Shown: piece by piece, positions 20,038-28,337 of the stretch
How the letters are laid out: each line of letters opens with the position of its first letter
Numbering within the stretch: position 1 is the first letter of the stretch
Assembly: GCF_012932365.1 (NCBI RefSeq)
Contig: NZ_JAAIIH010000001.1
Span: 682,001-746,000 of the forward strand
Length of the DNA stretch: 64,000 nucleotides
DNA from: Bifidobacterium moraviense
GTDB taxonomy: Bacteria > Actinomycetota > Actinomycetes > Actinomycetales > Bifidobacteriaceae
Reading direction: 5' to 3'
Program-made: the position numbers and the translations under genes
Notes under the pieces: generated by a model
Seen by the model: only the letters and a program-made list of their open reading frames with translations
Told to the model about the DNA's origin: nothing
Databases searched by the model: none

Positions 20038-20077
20038 GGGCCCGTGTCCCGGGAACCGGTGTTCCGGGAATCCGCGC

Positions 20078-21106
20078 TCACAGTCCGGCGGGACGGGGCG
20101 CTTCAAGGTGGACGAGCGCGGACTCGTTGAATTCGGAGACCTGCGGGCGGGTGTTGTGCGGCGTGTCGTTCATGACGGCGAAGTTGAGGCCGATGAGCAG
20201 GCCGCCGCCCACGAAGTTGCCGAGCAGCACGACGATGATGGTGGCGATGGCCAGCCATGGGTTGATGGCGCCGTGCAGGCCGACGATGAGGAACAGGACG
20301 GAGTCGGCGATGGAGTGCTCGAAGCCGAGGTAGGCGAATACGAAGACGACCACGACCATGATGACGCATTTGGTGAAGTCGTTGACGAGCTTGCCGTTGT
20401 ATACCATGAGCATGCCGATGTTGATGCAGAAGTTGCAGAAGATGGCGCGCACGAACAGGTCGGCGATGCCGCCGACGCCTTGCGTGACGTAGGCGGTCTT
20501 GGTGGTGGCCGCGGCGATCATCTGGGTGAGGGTGACGCCGTCGGTGATGCTGGAGCAGCGCAGCAGGATGGCGACGATGAGTCCGCCGGCGAGGTTGCCG
20601 AGCAGGCACAGACCGAGCAGGCGCAGCGAGTGCAGCCATCCGATGCGCTTGTGGTAGGCGCCGATGGACACGATCATCATGTTCGAGGTGAGCAGCTCGG
20701 AGTTGGTGTAGTAGATGAGCACCAGCGCCCAGCCGAACGTGAGGCAGGCGAGCACCTTGCCGGCGAGCGCCATCTGCGGGCCGAGGGCGCCGAAGGTGGC
20801 GGAGATGACGAAGAACGTGGTGAAGAAGATGCCGACGAAGAATCCGGCCATCACCGCGCGCTGCATGTACTTGCCGCGCAGCGTGCCGGTCATCTCCTCC
20901 TTGCTGTCGAGCGCGTCGAGGACGGTGCTGATGAAGGTGCGTCCGGGGAACAGCGGGTGCATGGCGGGCGCGGGCGCCGCGGCCACGCCCGCGACGGGCG
21001 CTGACGATGCGGCGGTTCCGGTTCCCGTTGCGGGCGCCGCGCCCGCGGTCTGGTTCGCGTTCCGGTCGTTCATGTGCTGATTCACGATGTGTTCCCTCTC
21101 CTGCAT
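20078..21106 (-). CDS. formate/nitrite transporter (FNT) family channel
   Basis: The protein has 342 residues from the ATG at 21106, which follows GGGAG; an in-frame GTG at 21127 overlaps the upstream stop codon region. After a Thr/Ala-rich cytoplasmic leader of about 50 residues come six membrane helices typical of FocA/NirC pentameric channels. Family elements include the GFFVGIFFTTFFV helix, the TNSELLTSNMM loop, the GNLAGG segment and AYLGFEHSIADS, which holds the central His-x-x-Ala region of the pore. Formate exchange is the most likely role, given that bifidobacteria produce formate and this window has PurT, but nitrite or other anions are possible. It follows the NhaC-like gene closely. 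Confidence 0.88.
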   Translation of the reverse strand: MQEREHIVNQHMNDRNANQTAGAAPATGTGTAASSAPVAGVAAAPAPAMHPLFPGRTFISTVLDALDSKEEMTGTLRGKYMQRAVMAGFFVGIFFTTFFVISATFGALGPQMALAGKVLACLTFGWALVLIYYTNSELLTSNMMIVSIGAYHKRIGWLHSLRLLGLCLLGNLAGGLIVAILLRCSSITDGVTLTQMIAAATTKTAYVTQGVGGIADLFVRAIFCNFCINIGMLMVYNGKLVNDFTKCVIMVVVVFVFAYLGFEHSIADSVLFLIVGLHGAINPWLAIATIIVVLLGNFVGGGLLIGLNFAVMNDTPHNTRPQVSEFNESALVHLEAPRPAGL

Positions 21107-21123
21107 GTTCACATCTCCCGTGT

Positions 21124-22737
21124 TCACATCCCCAGTGTGCGCACGGCGACCCGTCCGCCACGCGGCGCGGCGCTATGAGATGTGTCACACCGCCGCCCGT
21201 TCCCGCCGCGGGCGATGTGCCTTCGGCCGGCGTGACGCGGGATCGCGGCCTCGACGAGACGGCATACGGGCAGCAAGTACAGGAAACATGCGAAGGCGAT
21301 GCTCGATGCGGGCGCGCCGATGGTGGACAGCGGGACCGCGCAGGCGATCGACCATGGGATCAGCGCGGGGACGATCACGGCCGAGTCCTCCAGATCGATG
21401 GCCTGCCGCGCGTTCGCCGAAGGCATGCGACGGTTCGCAGGGCCGTCCCCTTCCGTCTTGTCTCTGTCCGTCCTGCCTCTGCCCGTCTTGTCTCCGTCTG
21501 TTCCGGCCTTTCCGTCCCCGGATTCTCCGGTCGCGTTCCCCGCCGTCGCGTCGTCTTCGATTTCCTCGCGGTACGCGCCGGCGCACAGCTGCCGGGTGAG
21601 CATGATGGTGAGCGTCTGGTTGCAGGCGACCATCGCCGCGGCGATCGAGGTGACGAGGGTGGCGGCGTATGCGCCGGCTCGGGCGCCGATGGCTTCGATG
21701 CCCTGCTGCAGGCCTGCCAGCATGCCGGTTTCGGCGAAGATGCCGGCGTATGCGGAGGATATGCATACGATCGCGCCCACGGTGACCATGGTCAGGATGC
21801 CTCCGCCGTCGAGCAGCGCGCCGACCGTCGGATCAGACGACGCGTAGCCGAAGACCATGACGGACAGCAGGTCCTGCCATCCCACGTGCTGCAGGCATGC
21901 GCATATTGCCGCGGAGGCGATGATGCTCGCGCTCATGGTGATGCGCACGTCCACGCGCAGCGCGGCGAGCACGATCACCAATACGGCCGGCAGCACGGTG
22001 GCCCAATGGAGGTCGAAGGCCCCGCCGAATGCCGTCACGACGTCCGTGCCGGGAGAGGTTCCCTGCGGCGCGGCTGTCGCGGCCGTCGCGGCATCCGCCT
22101 CCGTTCCCGTGCCAGCTCCGACGCCGAGGCCGGGCAGTCCGGCGACGGCGTACGCCAGGCAGGTCAGTACGAACGGGATCAGCCCGGTGCGCAGCATGCG
22201 GCCGAGATTGTCGAACAGGTTGGTGCGGGTGAGCTGCTTGACGAGCAGTGCGCTGGTGGAGACCGGCGAGCAGCGGTCGCCCACGTAGACGCCGGCGAGG
22301 ATCGCGCCGCCGAGCAGCGCCGCGTCCGCGCCCATCGTCCGGCCGAGCGCCATGCAGACGGTGCCCATCGTGGCGGCGCTGGCGAAGGATGATCCGACCA
22401 GCACCGACATGCCGGCGCACAGCAGGAAGCTCAGCGGCACCACGGCGGCGCCGTGGATCCACGGCACGGCGTGCACGACGATGAACGCGATGGTGCCTCC
22501 GGCCCGCCACAGCGAGGTCATGATGCCGATGAGTGCGAACGTCACGAGGATGACGCCCGCGTCTTTGACGCTGCGCAGCGCCCGGACGACCATGCGCTTC
22601 GCCGAGCGATGCCTGACCAGCCCATATCCCAGAAACAGGACCAGGCCCGCGCCCAGTGCCGGGATGATCGACCAGCCGACGATCACGCTTGCGAACAGCG
22701 CGGCGCAGAACACGATGACCGTTCCCGCTTCCAGCAT
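21124..22737 (-). CDS. NhaC-type Na+/H+ antiporter family protein
   Basis: A 537-residue integral membrane protein of the NhaC/ion-transporter superfamily. Diagnostic stretches are GVYVGDRCSPVSTSALLV, close to the NhaC signature GAxFGDxxSPxSDT, then FGYASSDPTVGALLDGGGI, and ACNQTLTIMLTRQL in the second half. A hydrophilic Gly/Asp/Thr/Arg-rich insertion at about residues 395-440 (repeating DGDKTGRGRTDRDKTEGDG) separates late helices. Its start at 22737 follows AAAGGAACGG. The stop lies just upstream of the FNT start, so the two are probably one transcript and translationally coupled. Confidence 0.8.
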   Translation of the reverse strand: MLEAGTVIVFCAALFASVIVGWSIIPALGAGLVLFLGYGLVRHRSAKRMVVRALRSVKDAGVILVTFALIGIMTSLWRAGGTIAFIVVHAVPWIHGAAVVPLSFLLCAGMSVLVGSSFASAATMGTVCMALGRTMGADAALLGGAILAGVYVGDRCSPVSTSALLVKQLTRTNLFDNLGRMLRTGLIPFVLTCLAYAVAGLPGLGVGAGTGTEADAATAATAAPQGTSPGTDVVTAFGGAFDLHWATVLPAVLVIVLAALRVDVRITMSASIIASAAICACLQHVGWQDLLSVMVFGYASSDPTVGALLDGGGILTMVTVGAIVCISSAYAGIFAETGMLAGLQQGIEAIGARAGAYAATLVTSIAAAMVACNQTLTIMLTRQLCAGAYREEIEDDATAGNATGESGDGKAGTDGDKTGRGRTDRDKTEGDGPANRRMPSANARQAIDLEDSAVIVPALIPWSIACAVPLSTIGAPASSIAFACFLYLLPVCRLVEAAIPRHAGRRHIARGGNGRRCDTSHSAAPRGGRVAVRTLGM

Positions 22738-22826
22738 GGTTCCGTTCCTTTCTCCGTGTGTCCCGCCGGTGTCCCGGCTCGCTCATGCATTGTGCACCGC
22801 CGCGTGGGGCCGCGGCCCGCCCGTTC

Positions 22827-24764
22827 TCAATCCCGCATCGGGTCCGTTTGGTCGAGGTACCGTCGTTCGACGTCCTGCGCGGTGCGTTCCAGCACGGATT
22901 CGTAGCCGGTCAGCGCGGCGAAGGGCATGAACTGCGCGGCCCGCTTGTCCCGACTCATGGGTGGATGGCGCGGGGTCCGTGGTCGTTCGGCATCCATGAC
23001 GTCGCGGTAGTCGTCCGTCGGATGCAGCGTTCCGGACGGCGGTTTTCCCGCTGCGATGCGCGGCGGCTCTCCCGACGGGTGATCCGCATCCGCGGGTTCG
23101 CGGTCTTGCGGCACCCGCGTTCCGCGTCCGGGATCCGGCCCACGTCCGGGATGTTCCGCCAGCGGCATCCAGATCTGCCGTTGCGCGTCGACCCATGCCG
23201 GCAGGTAGCGCCCGTCGCGTACGTCCGCGGCGCGACGCACGAGCACGTCTCCCGCATCGCCCGCCGCGTGTCCTCCGATCTGCTCGTTGCGGTCGCGTCC
23301 CGTGGCGCCCTCCTCGAGGTTCATGCCCCTGAGCACGGCGTTCCTGCCGAATTTGTCTCTGACCGCGAGCATGGCCCGCTGCACCTCGTGGTCGCGCGCG
23401 GCGTCGCGGACGTCGGATTCGGCGGCCGTTCCGGCTTCGGCGGAGAACAGGTCGGGCTGCTCGTATCGCCCGGCTTCGTCCTCGCCGATGCCCGTCGCGG
23501 CGCGTACGTCGCCGGCGGTCACGGTGATGCGCCGCACCATCAGGCGCGGATCGACGATGCGGTCGTACAGCGCCGCCGTCGCCGCTACGATGGCCTGCCC
23601 GGAGGAGGTGCGCGTGTCCAGCTCCGCGTATCCTCCGGCGGGTTTGGGCACGCTGCGCCCGTACCAGTCGGTCGTTCGCGGTTCCCCGTCCGCGCGCGGC
23701 GAATCGCGGTCATACCCTACGAACAGGCATATGCGCCCGGTGGTCAGTCCGCGTCCCACCAGATCCAGTGCCAACGCGTCGGCCATCTCGCGCACCACCA
23801 GCCGCGCCTTGGCGTGAGGGTAGGCGCAGTGCAGCACCTGTCCGGAGCTCACCGAGTGCTCGGCGGACCGGTACGCCTTGATGTCTGCCATCGTGCAGGG
23901 TTCCCTCCCCCACGCGTGGTCGATGAGCAGTTCCGCGTTGACGCCGAACAGCCGGTACAGCAGGTCCGCGTTGTAGAAGTCGTTCGCCCCGCCCAGCGAA
24001 CATCGGACGATGTCGCCCATCGTCCGCAGACCGTAGCCGTCCAGCCTGCGCGCGTACCCGCGACCCACCCGCCAGAAGTCCGTGAGCGGCCGATGCGCCC
24101 ACAGCAGCCGTCTGTAGGATTCCTCGTCGAGTTCGGCGACGCGCACGCCGTCCGCGTCCGCCGGCATGTGCTTGGCGACGATGTCCATGGCGACCTTCGC
24201 CAGATAGAGGTTGGTGCCGATGCCGGCCGTGGCGGTGATGCCCGTCCGCGCCAGAATCTCCCCGACGATCATGCGCGCCAGCTCGTGCGCCGTCACGCCG
24301 AAGTAGCGCAGGTACCGCGTGACGTCGATGAAGACCTCGTCGATCGAATAGACGTGGATGTCCTCGGGCGAGGCGTAGCGCAGGTAGATGCCGTAGATGT
24401 CCGCGCTGACCTGCATGTAGTACGCCATGCGCGGCCTCACCGCCAGATACGATGCCTTCAGCGACGGCGATGCGGCCAGCTCGTCGGCGTTCCAGGACGT
24501 CCCGGACAGCCGCCGCCCCGGAGCGCGAAGCCGCCGTTCCTCGTTGACGAGCCGCATCCGCTCCACGACCTCGAACAGCCGGGCGCGCCCCGGCAGTCCG
24601 CACGCCTTGAGCGACGGCGAAACCGCCAGACAGATAGTCTTCTCCGTCCGGTTCACGTCCGCCACCACCAGATTGGTGGTGAGCGGGTCCAATCCGAGCG
24701 CCGCGCACTCCGCCGAGGCATAGAACGACTTGAGATCGATCGCCAGATATGTCCGTTCCGCCAT
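22827..24764 (-). CDS. Y-family (UmuC-like) translesion DNA polymerase with YolD-like tail
   Basis: A 645-residue damage-tolerance polymerase. The catalytic core starts with YLAIDLKSFYASAEC (first metal-binding Asp) and contains VYSIDEVFIDV near residue 140 (Asp-Glu pair) and GIGTNLYLAKVAMD. A little-finger domain follows to about residue 430. The last 43 residues, from MSRDKRAAQFMPFAALTGYE, match the small YolD-like protein that in Firmicutes is encoded separately beside umuC-type genes. The linker (about 500-600) is charged and Pro-rich. The ATG at 24764 follows GAGGAGG. Two LexA-type boxes lie within 90 bases upstream, so SOS control is expected. No beta-clamp motif was confirmed. Confidence 0.88.
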   Translation of the reverse strand: MAERTYLAIDLKSFYASAECAALGLDPLTTNLVVADVNRTEKTICLAVSPSLKACGLPGRARLFEVVERMRLVNEERRLRAPGRRLSGTSWNADELAASPSLKASYLAVRPRMAYYMQVSADIYGIYLRYASPEDIHVYSIDEVFIDVTRYLRYFGVTAHELARMIVGEILARTGITATAGIGTNLYLAKVAMDIVAKHMPADADGVRVAELDEESYRRLLWAHRPLTDFWRVGRGYARRLDGYGLRTMGDIVRCSLGGANDFYNADLLYRLFGVNAELLIDHAWGREPCTMADIKAYRSAEHSVSSGQVLHCAYPHAKARLVVREMADALALDLVGRGLTTGRICLFVGYDRDSPRADGEPRTTDWYGRSVPKPAGGYAELDTRTSSGQAIVAATAALYDRIVDPRLMVRRITVTAGDVRAATGIGEDEAGRYEQPDLFSAEAGTAAESDVRDAARDHEVQRAMLAVRDKFGRNAVLRGMNLEEGATGRDRNEQIGGHAAGDAGDVLVRRAADVRDGRYLPAWVDAQRQIWMPLAEHPGRGPDPGRGTRVPQDREPADADHPSGEPPRIAAGKPPSGTLHPTDDYRDVMDAERPRTPRHPPMSRDKRAAQFMPFAALTGYESVLERTAQDVERRYLDQTDPMRD

Positions 24765-24798
24765 CGCGCATCTCACCTCCTCGCCATCGCCACGCATA

Positions 24799-24810
24799 GA
24801 ACGCTTGTTC
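24799..24810. promoter_or_regulatory. LexA (SOS) box, proximal
   Basis: GAACGCTTGTTC fits the actinobacterial LexA pattern GAAC-N4-GTTC and is flanked by A and GA. It starts 34 bases upstream of the polymerase start codon. Confidence 0.8.
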
Positions 24811-24838
24811 GATTAACCCCCAATCTACCAGCACCCTA

Positions 24839-24850
24839 GAACATTCGTTC
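24839..24850. promoter_or_regulatory. LexA (SOS) box, distal
   Basis: GAACATTCGTTC, continuing GA, is a second GAAC-N4-GTTC site exactly 40 bases from the first. Two sites on the same side of the gene suggest cooperative or tight repression. Confidence 0.8.
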
Positions 24851-24939
24851 GAATGCGCGTGTTGTCTCGAAACACCGGAAATCGGAAGCAACCAAAGACG
24901 CCCTGCACGACGGAACACCATGACGCCGTGACGCAGAAC

Positions 24940-24979
24940 GGCTTCGGCCCCCGATCCCGAAAGATCGGTGGCCGAAGCC
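24940..24979. terminator. hairpin downstream of the NCS1 permease gene
   Basis: Arms GGCTTCGGCC and GGCCGAAGCC enclose an inner CGATC/GATCG pair. It lies 50 bases after the permease stop on the minus strand and upstream of the polymerase promoter. It is followed by GTTCTG, not a T run, so it may act only as a 3' stabilising hairpin. Confidence 0.5.
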
Positions 24980-25030
24980 GGAACCGACGAAGAGGAACCA
25001 TGCCCGAAGGCACGTCAGCCAGCGGTCACA

Positions 25031-26515
25031 TCAAGCGAGCGCCGCGTTCGCGCGATCGATGCCCGTGACCTTGGCCAGCACCAGATAGACGAGGCCGGAA
25101 GTGAGAATGCCCGCCAGCCAGGAGAGATCGACGCCGCCCATGGCCGCGGCGAACGGCCCCTGGAAGAACGGCAGGCTGCCGTAGCTGAAGGACCAGGTCA
25201 TGAACAGACCGGCGAAGAACGCGACCAGCGGCTGCCAGCGCACCACCGGCACGCCGTCGGCGCCGGGGGCCTTGAGCACGCCGGCGAAGTCATCGCGGCG
25301 ACGCTCGAGGATGAAGAAGTGCACGAACATGATGCCGCCCCACACCGCGGTCCAGCCGGCCACGCTCGAAAGCCAGCCGTCGAGCGTGTCGCCGATGTTC
25401 TGGATGCTCAGGAACAGGCAGACGCCGAACCAGGCGAACACGCCGACGAACACGTTGATGACGCGGCGGTTGATCTTCAGATCGAGGCACTGCACGGACA
25501 GGGTGAAGCTGTAGATGTTGAGGATGTTCGTGGCGATGGGACCATGCACCACGAGCAGCAGGACCGGGATGGCGAGGGCGCCGAAGTTGTCCACGATGAG
25601 CTGGCCGGGATCGATGCTGCCGGACTTGGTGGCGAGGGTGGCGCCGAGCAGGCCGAGCCAGACGACGGGGATGAGCTGCCCCAGCGAGCTGGCGGCGAAG
25701 AGCTTGCGGCGGGGCACCTCGCGGCTGACGAAGCGCGAGTAGTCGCAGGCGTAGGTGAGCCAGGTGAAGCCCCAGCCGATGCCGATGGCGGTCATGATGG
25801 AGGACATGGCGGCGATCTTGTCCGTGCCGCCGGCGGTCAGGGTGCCAGCGTAGTTCCAGTCGATGCCCATGAAGCCCCATGCGGCGATGGTCATGGCCAG
25901 CAGGATCGCCACGGTGGGCGGCACGGTCCATTTCTCGAACGTGGCGATGGCCTTGTACCCGAACAGCGAGACGACCACCTGGATGATCATGACCACCGCA
26001 CCGATGCCGGCCTTGAGGGCGAAGTGCCCTTCGATGGAGTCCACCAGGCCGATCTTCATGAGCAGGGCGGTGACGAGGTCGAGCACCACCCACGTGTTGA
26101 TGGCGCACCAGCCGACCACCACGATCGCCTGGATGCATGACGGCAGGTAGTTGCCGTAGCGGCCGAACACGCGGCGGCCGAGCAGCATCGCGCTCAGACC
26201 GGTGCGCTGTCCGAGCAGCACCATGCAGCCGAAGATCGCCATGCCGATGACGTTGCCGACGAGGATGACCGCGAAGGTCTCCCACAGCCCCAATCCCATC
26301 TGCACGCCGAGTGCGCCAAGCAGCCAGTTGATCGGCGCCACGTTGGCACCGAACCAGGTCCAGAACTGGCCCCACAGGCTCTTGGTTTTTGCCGACTGCG
26401 GAACCGCCTGCAGGAAGTCCTCGCAGTTGGCATCCGTCGCGGAAGGGGCCGGACCTCCCGAAGCGCCGCGCCGAATCGGCGCGACCGTTTCTCCCATGGC
26501 GATTGCACTGCCCAT
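25031..26515 (-). CDS. NCS1 family nucleobase permease (cytosine/purine type)
   Basis: A 494-residue, 12-helix permease of the nucleobase:cation symporter-1 family. FWTWFGANVAPINWLLGALG is the usual helix-1 signature, GQRTGLSAMLLGRRVFGRYGNYLPS follows helix 2, and GFTWLTYACDYSRFV matches the helix-6/7 region. Members import cytosine, purines, hydantoins or thiamin precursors. A divergently arranged cytosine deaminase two genes away supports cytosine or a related base as substrate. The start at 26515 follows GAAAGGAC. The PucR-type regulator gene lies upstream on the same strand after 136 bases. No terminator lies between them. Confidence 0.88.
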   Translation of the reverse strand: MGSAIAMGETVAPIRRGASGGPAPSATDANCEDFLQAVPQSAKTKSLWGQFWTWFGANVAPINWLLGALGVQMGLGLWETFAVILVGNVIGMAIFGCMVLLGQRTGLSAMLLGRRVFGRYGNYLPSCIQAIVVVGWCAINTWVVLDLVTALLMKIGLVDSIEGHFALKAGIGAVVMIIQVVVSLFGYKAIATFEKWTVPPTVAILLAMTIAAWGFMGIDWNYAGTLTAGGTDKIAAMSSIMTAIGIGWGFTWLTYACDYSRFVSREVPRRKLFAASSLGQLIPVVWLGLLGATLATKSGSIDPGQLIVDNFGALAIPVLLLVVHGPIATNILNIYSFTLSVQCLDLKINRRVINVFVGVFAWFGVCLFLSIQNIGDTLDGWLSSVAGWTAVWGGIMFVHFFILERRRDDFAGVLKAPGADGVPVVRWQPLVAFFAGLFMTWSFSYGSLPFFQGPFAAAMGGVDLSWLAGILTSGLVYLVLAKVTGIDRANAALA

Positions 26516-26651
26516 CGTTGCCGTCCTTTCGTCCGTTCGCGCAACATCTGCCGTGCGCGGATGGCCTCGATTGTGGCGCCGATGATTTGCGGACCAATAA
26601 ACCGCCGGTAAAACCAAGCATGAACGAACTTGACGGAACGTCCAGCCCCAG

Positions 26652-28172
26652 CTATCCCCTTCCTCGCCGCGCGACGATCATTCGTGCCGCGATAAGCAAG
26701 GAATCCCAACCCTTCCGGTCCTGCTGCTCAATGCCGGTGATCTCCGTCACTTTGTCAAGTCTGTTGTACAGCGTCTGTCGTGTGATGCCGAGCCGGGCAC
26801 ATGCCTGGGTCTTGCCGCCGGCGCTTTCCGCGAGCGCGCACAACGTATCCACGAGATCCGCGTCCCCCGGCAGCAGCCCACCGGCGATCTGGCCGACGAA
26901 CGCATCGACGGCGTCCGACGTGGAGGGAATCGAGAGCATCCGGTCGATCGCGCCGTCGTGCAGCGGCGTCATATGCCCCCAGTTCGGCTCCCCGTGCGCC
27001 ACCTCGTAGCGCAGCGCGGCGAAATGGTCCAGCAAACCCGAGGCCCCGGTCACGCTGACGCCGGCCACCACCCACACGTTCATGGACAGGAAGGTGGTCA
27101 GCGCGGTGCGGCACTCCTCATTGAACGCGGCGCTGCGAGTGAACGCGTCGTCCGACAGAAAGCATCCGTACAGCACGTTGCCTTCGAGCAGGACGATCAC
27201 TCCGCTGCGTCCCGACTCGCCGCTGCGGTCCATCACTCCCCGCAGCCGTTCGGCCGCCTGCGGCACGGAACCATCCAACGCATTGAACACCAACGCGAAT
27301 GCGAAGACATGCGCGCTTCTGAGGAATCCGAGGGCGCGCATCATCTCGCCACCCTCGGCTACCTCGGTGGATCCGGCATGCAGTCCATCCGCGGCCCCGG
27401 AAAGCAGTCTCGCCCGGATCTTGCCTTCGATGGTCTGCACCATGAACGGCGCAAGGCAGGCGTCGAGCACCGCAGCGATCGCGCCACGCATCGGGGCGTC
27501 CATGATGCCGAAGCGCTGACCGATGGCGACGGTCGCCACGATCGTCCCCTCGCCACGCACAGGGATGGGCGTGAACGCCTCCGCCTTCCACGCCTCTGCG
27601 GGGACGCCGTCGAGCCCTGCCCGGGCCGCCACCCCGGCGCCGGCATCGAAGATAACCACCGACTCGCCAAGCACCCGAAACAGCACGTCCGCCACGTCCC
27701 CGGCACTGGTCGCCTTCGTCATGCCTCGTCGCAACGACGTTGACATTGTGTCAATTTCCATGCCCGAAAGCATCTGCTCGCGAACGATCCGCGTGTTGAT
27801 CTCCTGACACAGCGCCACGAACGGCATGCGCCGACGCAGTCCGATGATCGGCAGGGCACGCTCATCCGCACGCCGGACCATGGCGTCCGGCGTGCTGCGG
27901 AAGAAGTCCACCAGCTCAATGGCCAGGCCGCTCACCCCGGCCTCGGCGAGCGCATCGATGTATGCACGCCGGGCGTCGTCGTCGAGATCCGCCAGGGCGC
28001 TGCCCTCGATGATGAGCAGCTCCCCGCCGGACAGGAACTGCGTCACGTCGTAGCGTTCGTGCGAATACGCCCAGCGCACCACGTGGTCCATGCCGCGGCT
28101 GCCCGCGGCGATCAGCGGGTCGCACTGGCGCAGCACCGGATCGCGAAACACATCCCATACCGTCACAGACAT
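26652..28172 (-). CDS. PucR family transcriptional regulator
   Basis: A 506-residue regulator with the PucR architecture. The N-terminal purine-catabolism domain (about 1-125) begins MSVTVWDVFRDPVL and includes GGELLIIEGSAL. A middle GGDEF-like/CdaR region lacks catalytic motifs. The C-terminal PucR helix-turn-helix (about 445-500) reads GGKTQACARLGITRQTLYNRLDKV, the standard signature. PucR proteins control purine or nucleobase uptake and breakdown, usually as activators responding to a pathway metabolite. It is divergent from the amidohydrolase-codA pair and upstream of the permease, so it probably governs both. The start at 28172 has a weak ribosome-binding site. Confidence 0.88.
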   Translation of the reverse strand: MSVTVWDVFRDPVLRQCDPLIAAGSRGMDHVVRWAYSHERYDVTQFLSGGELLIIEGSALADLDDDARRAYIDALAEAGVSGLAIELVDFFRSTPDAMVRRADERALPIIGLRRRMPFVALCQEINTRIVREQMLSGMEIDTMSTSLRRGMTKATSAGDVADVLFRVLGESVVIFDAGAGVAARAGLDGVPAEAWKAEAFTPIPVRGEGTIVATVAIGQRFGIMDAPMRGAIAAVLDACLAPFMVQTIEGKIRARLLSGAADGLHAGSTEVAEGGEMMRALGFLRSAHVFAFALVFNALDGSVPQAAERLRGVMDRSGESGRSGVIVLLEGNVLYGCFLSDDAFTRSAAFNEECRTALTTFLSMNVWVVAGVSVTGASGLLDHFAALRYEVAHGEPNWGHMTPLHDGAIDRMLSIPSTSDAVDAFVGQIAGGLLPGDADLVDTLCALAESAGGKTQACARLGITRQTLYNRLDKVTEITGIEQQDRKGWDSLLIAARMIVARRGRG

Positions 28173-28337
28173 GACATTTCGTCCATTTCCATACGTGTCG
28201 ACCATACGTTTCCGTTACGAGGGCGCAACCGTATACGCCGATACTAACAGCCGTGATCGCTGCCGTTCCGCGATGCCGATGCGGGGCGGCGGTCGGAACC
28301 ACGGACAATACGGCATCGCACATCGTAGGAGGTCGCC
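28173..28337. other. divergent control region of the nucleobase island
   Basis: These 165 bases separate the PucR-type regulator from the amidohydrolase-codA genes and should hold both promoters and the regulator's operator. TACTAA at about 28242 could be a -10 element for the plus strand. AGGAGG just before the amidohydrolase start is a strong ribosome-binding site. No clear long palindrome was seen. Confidence 0.5.
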
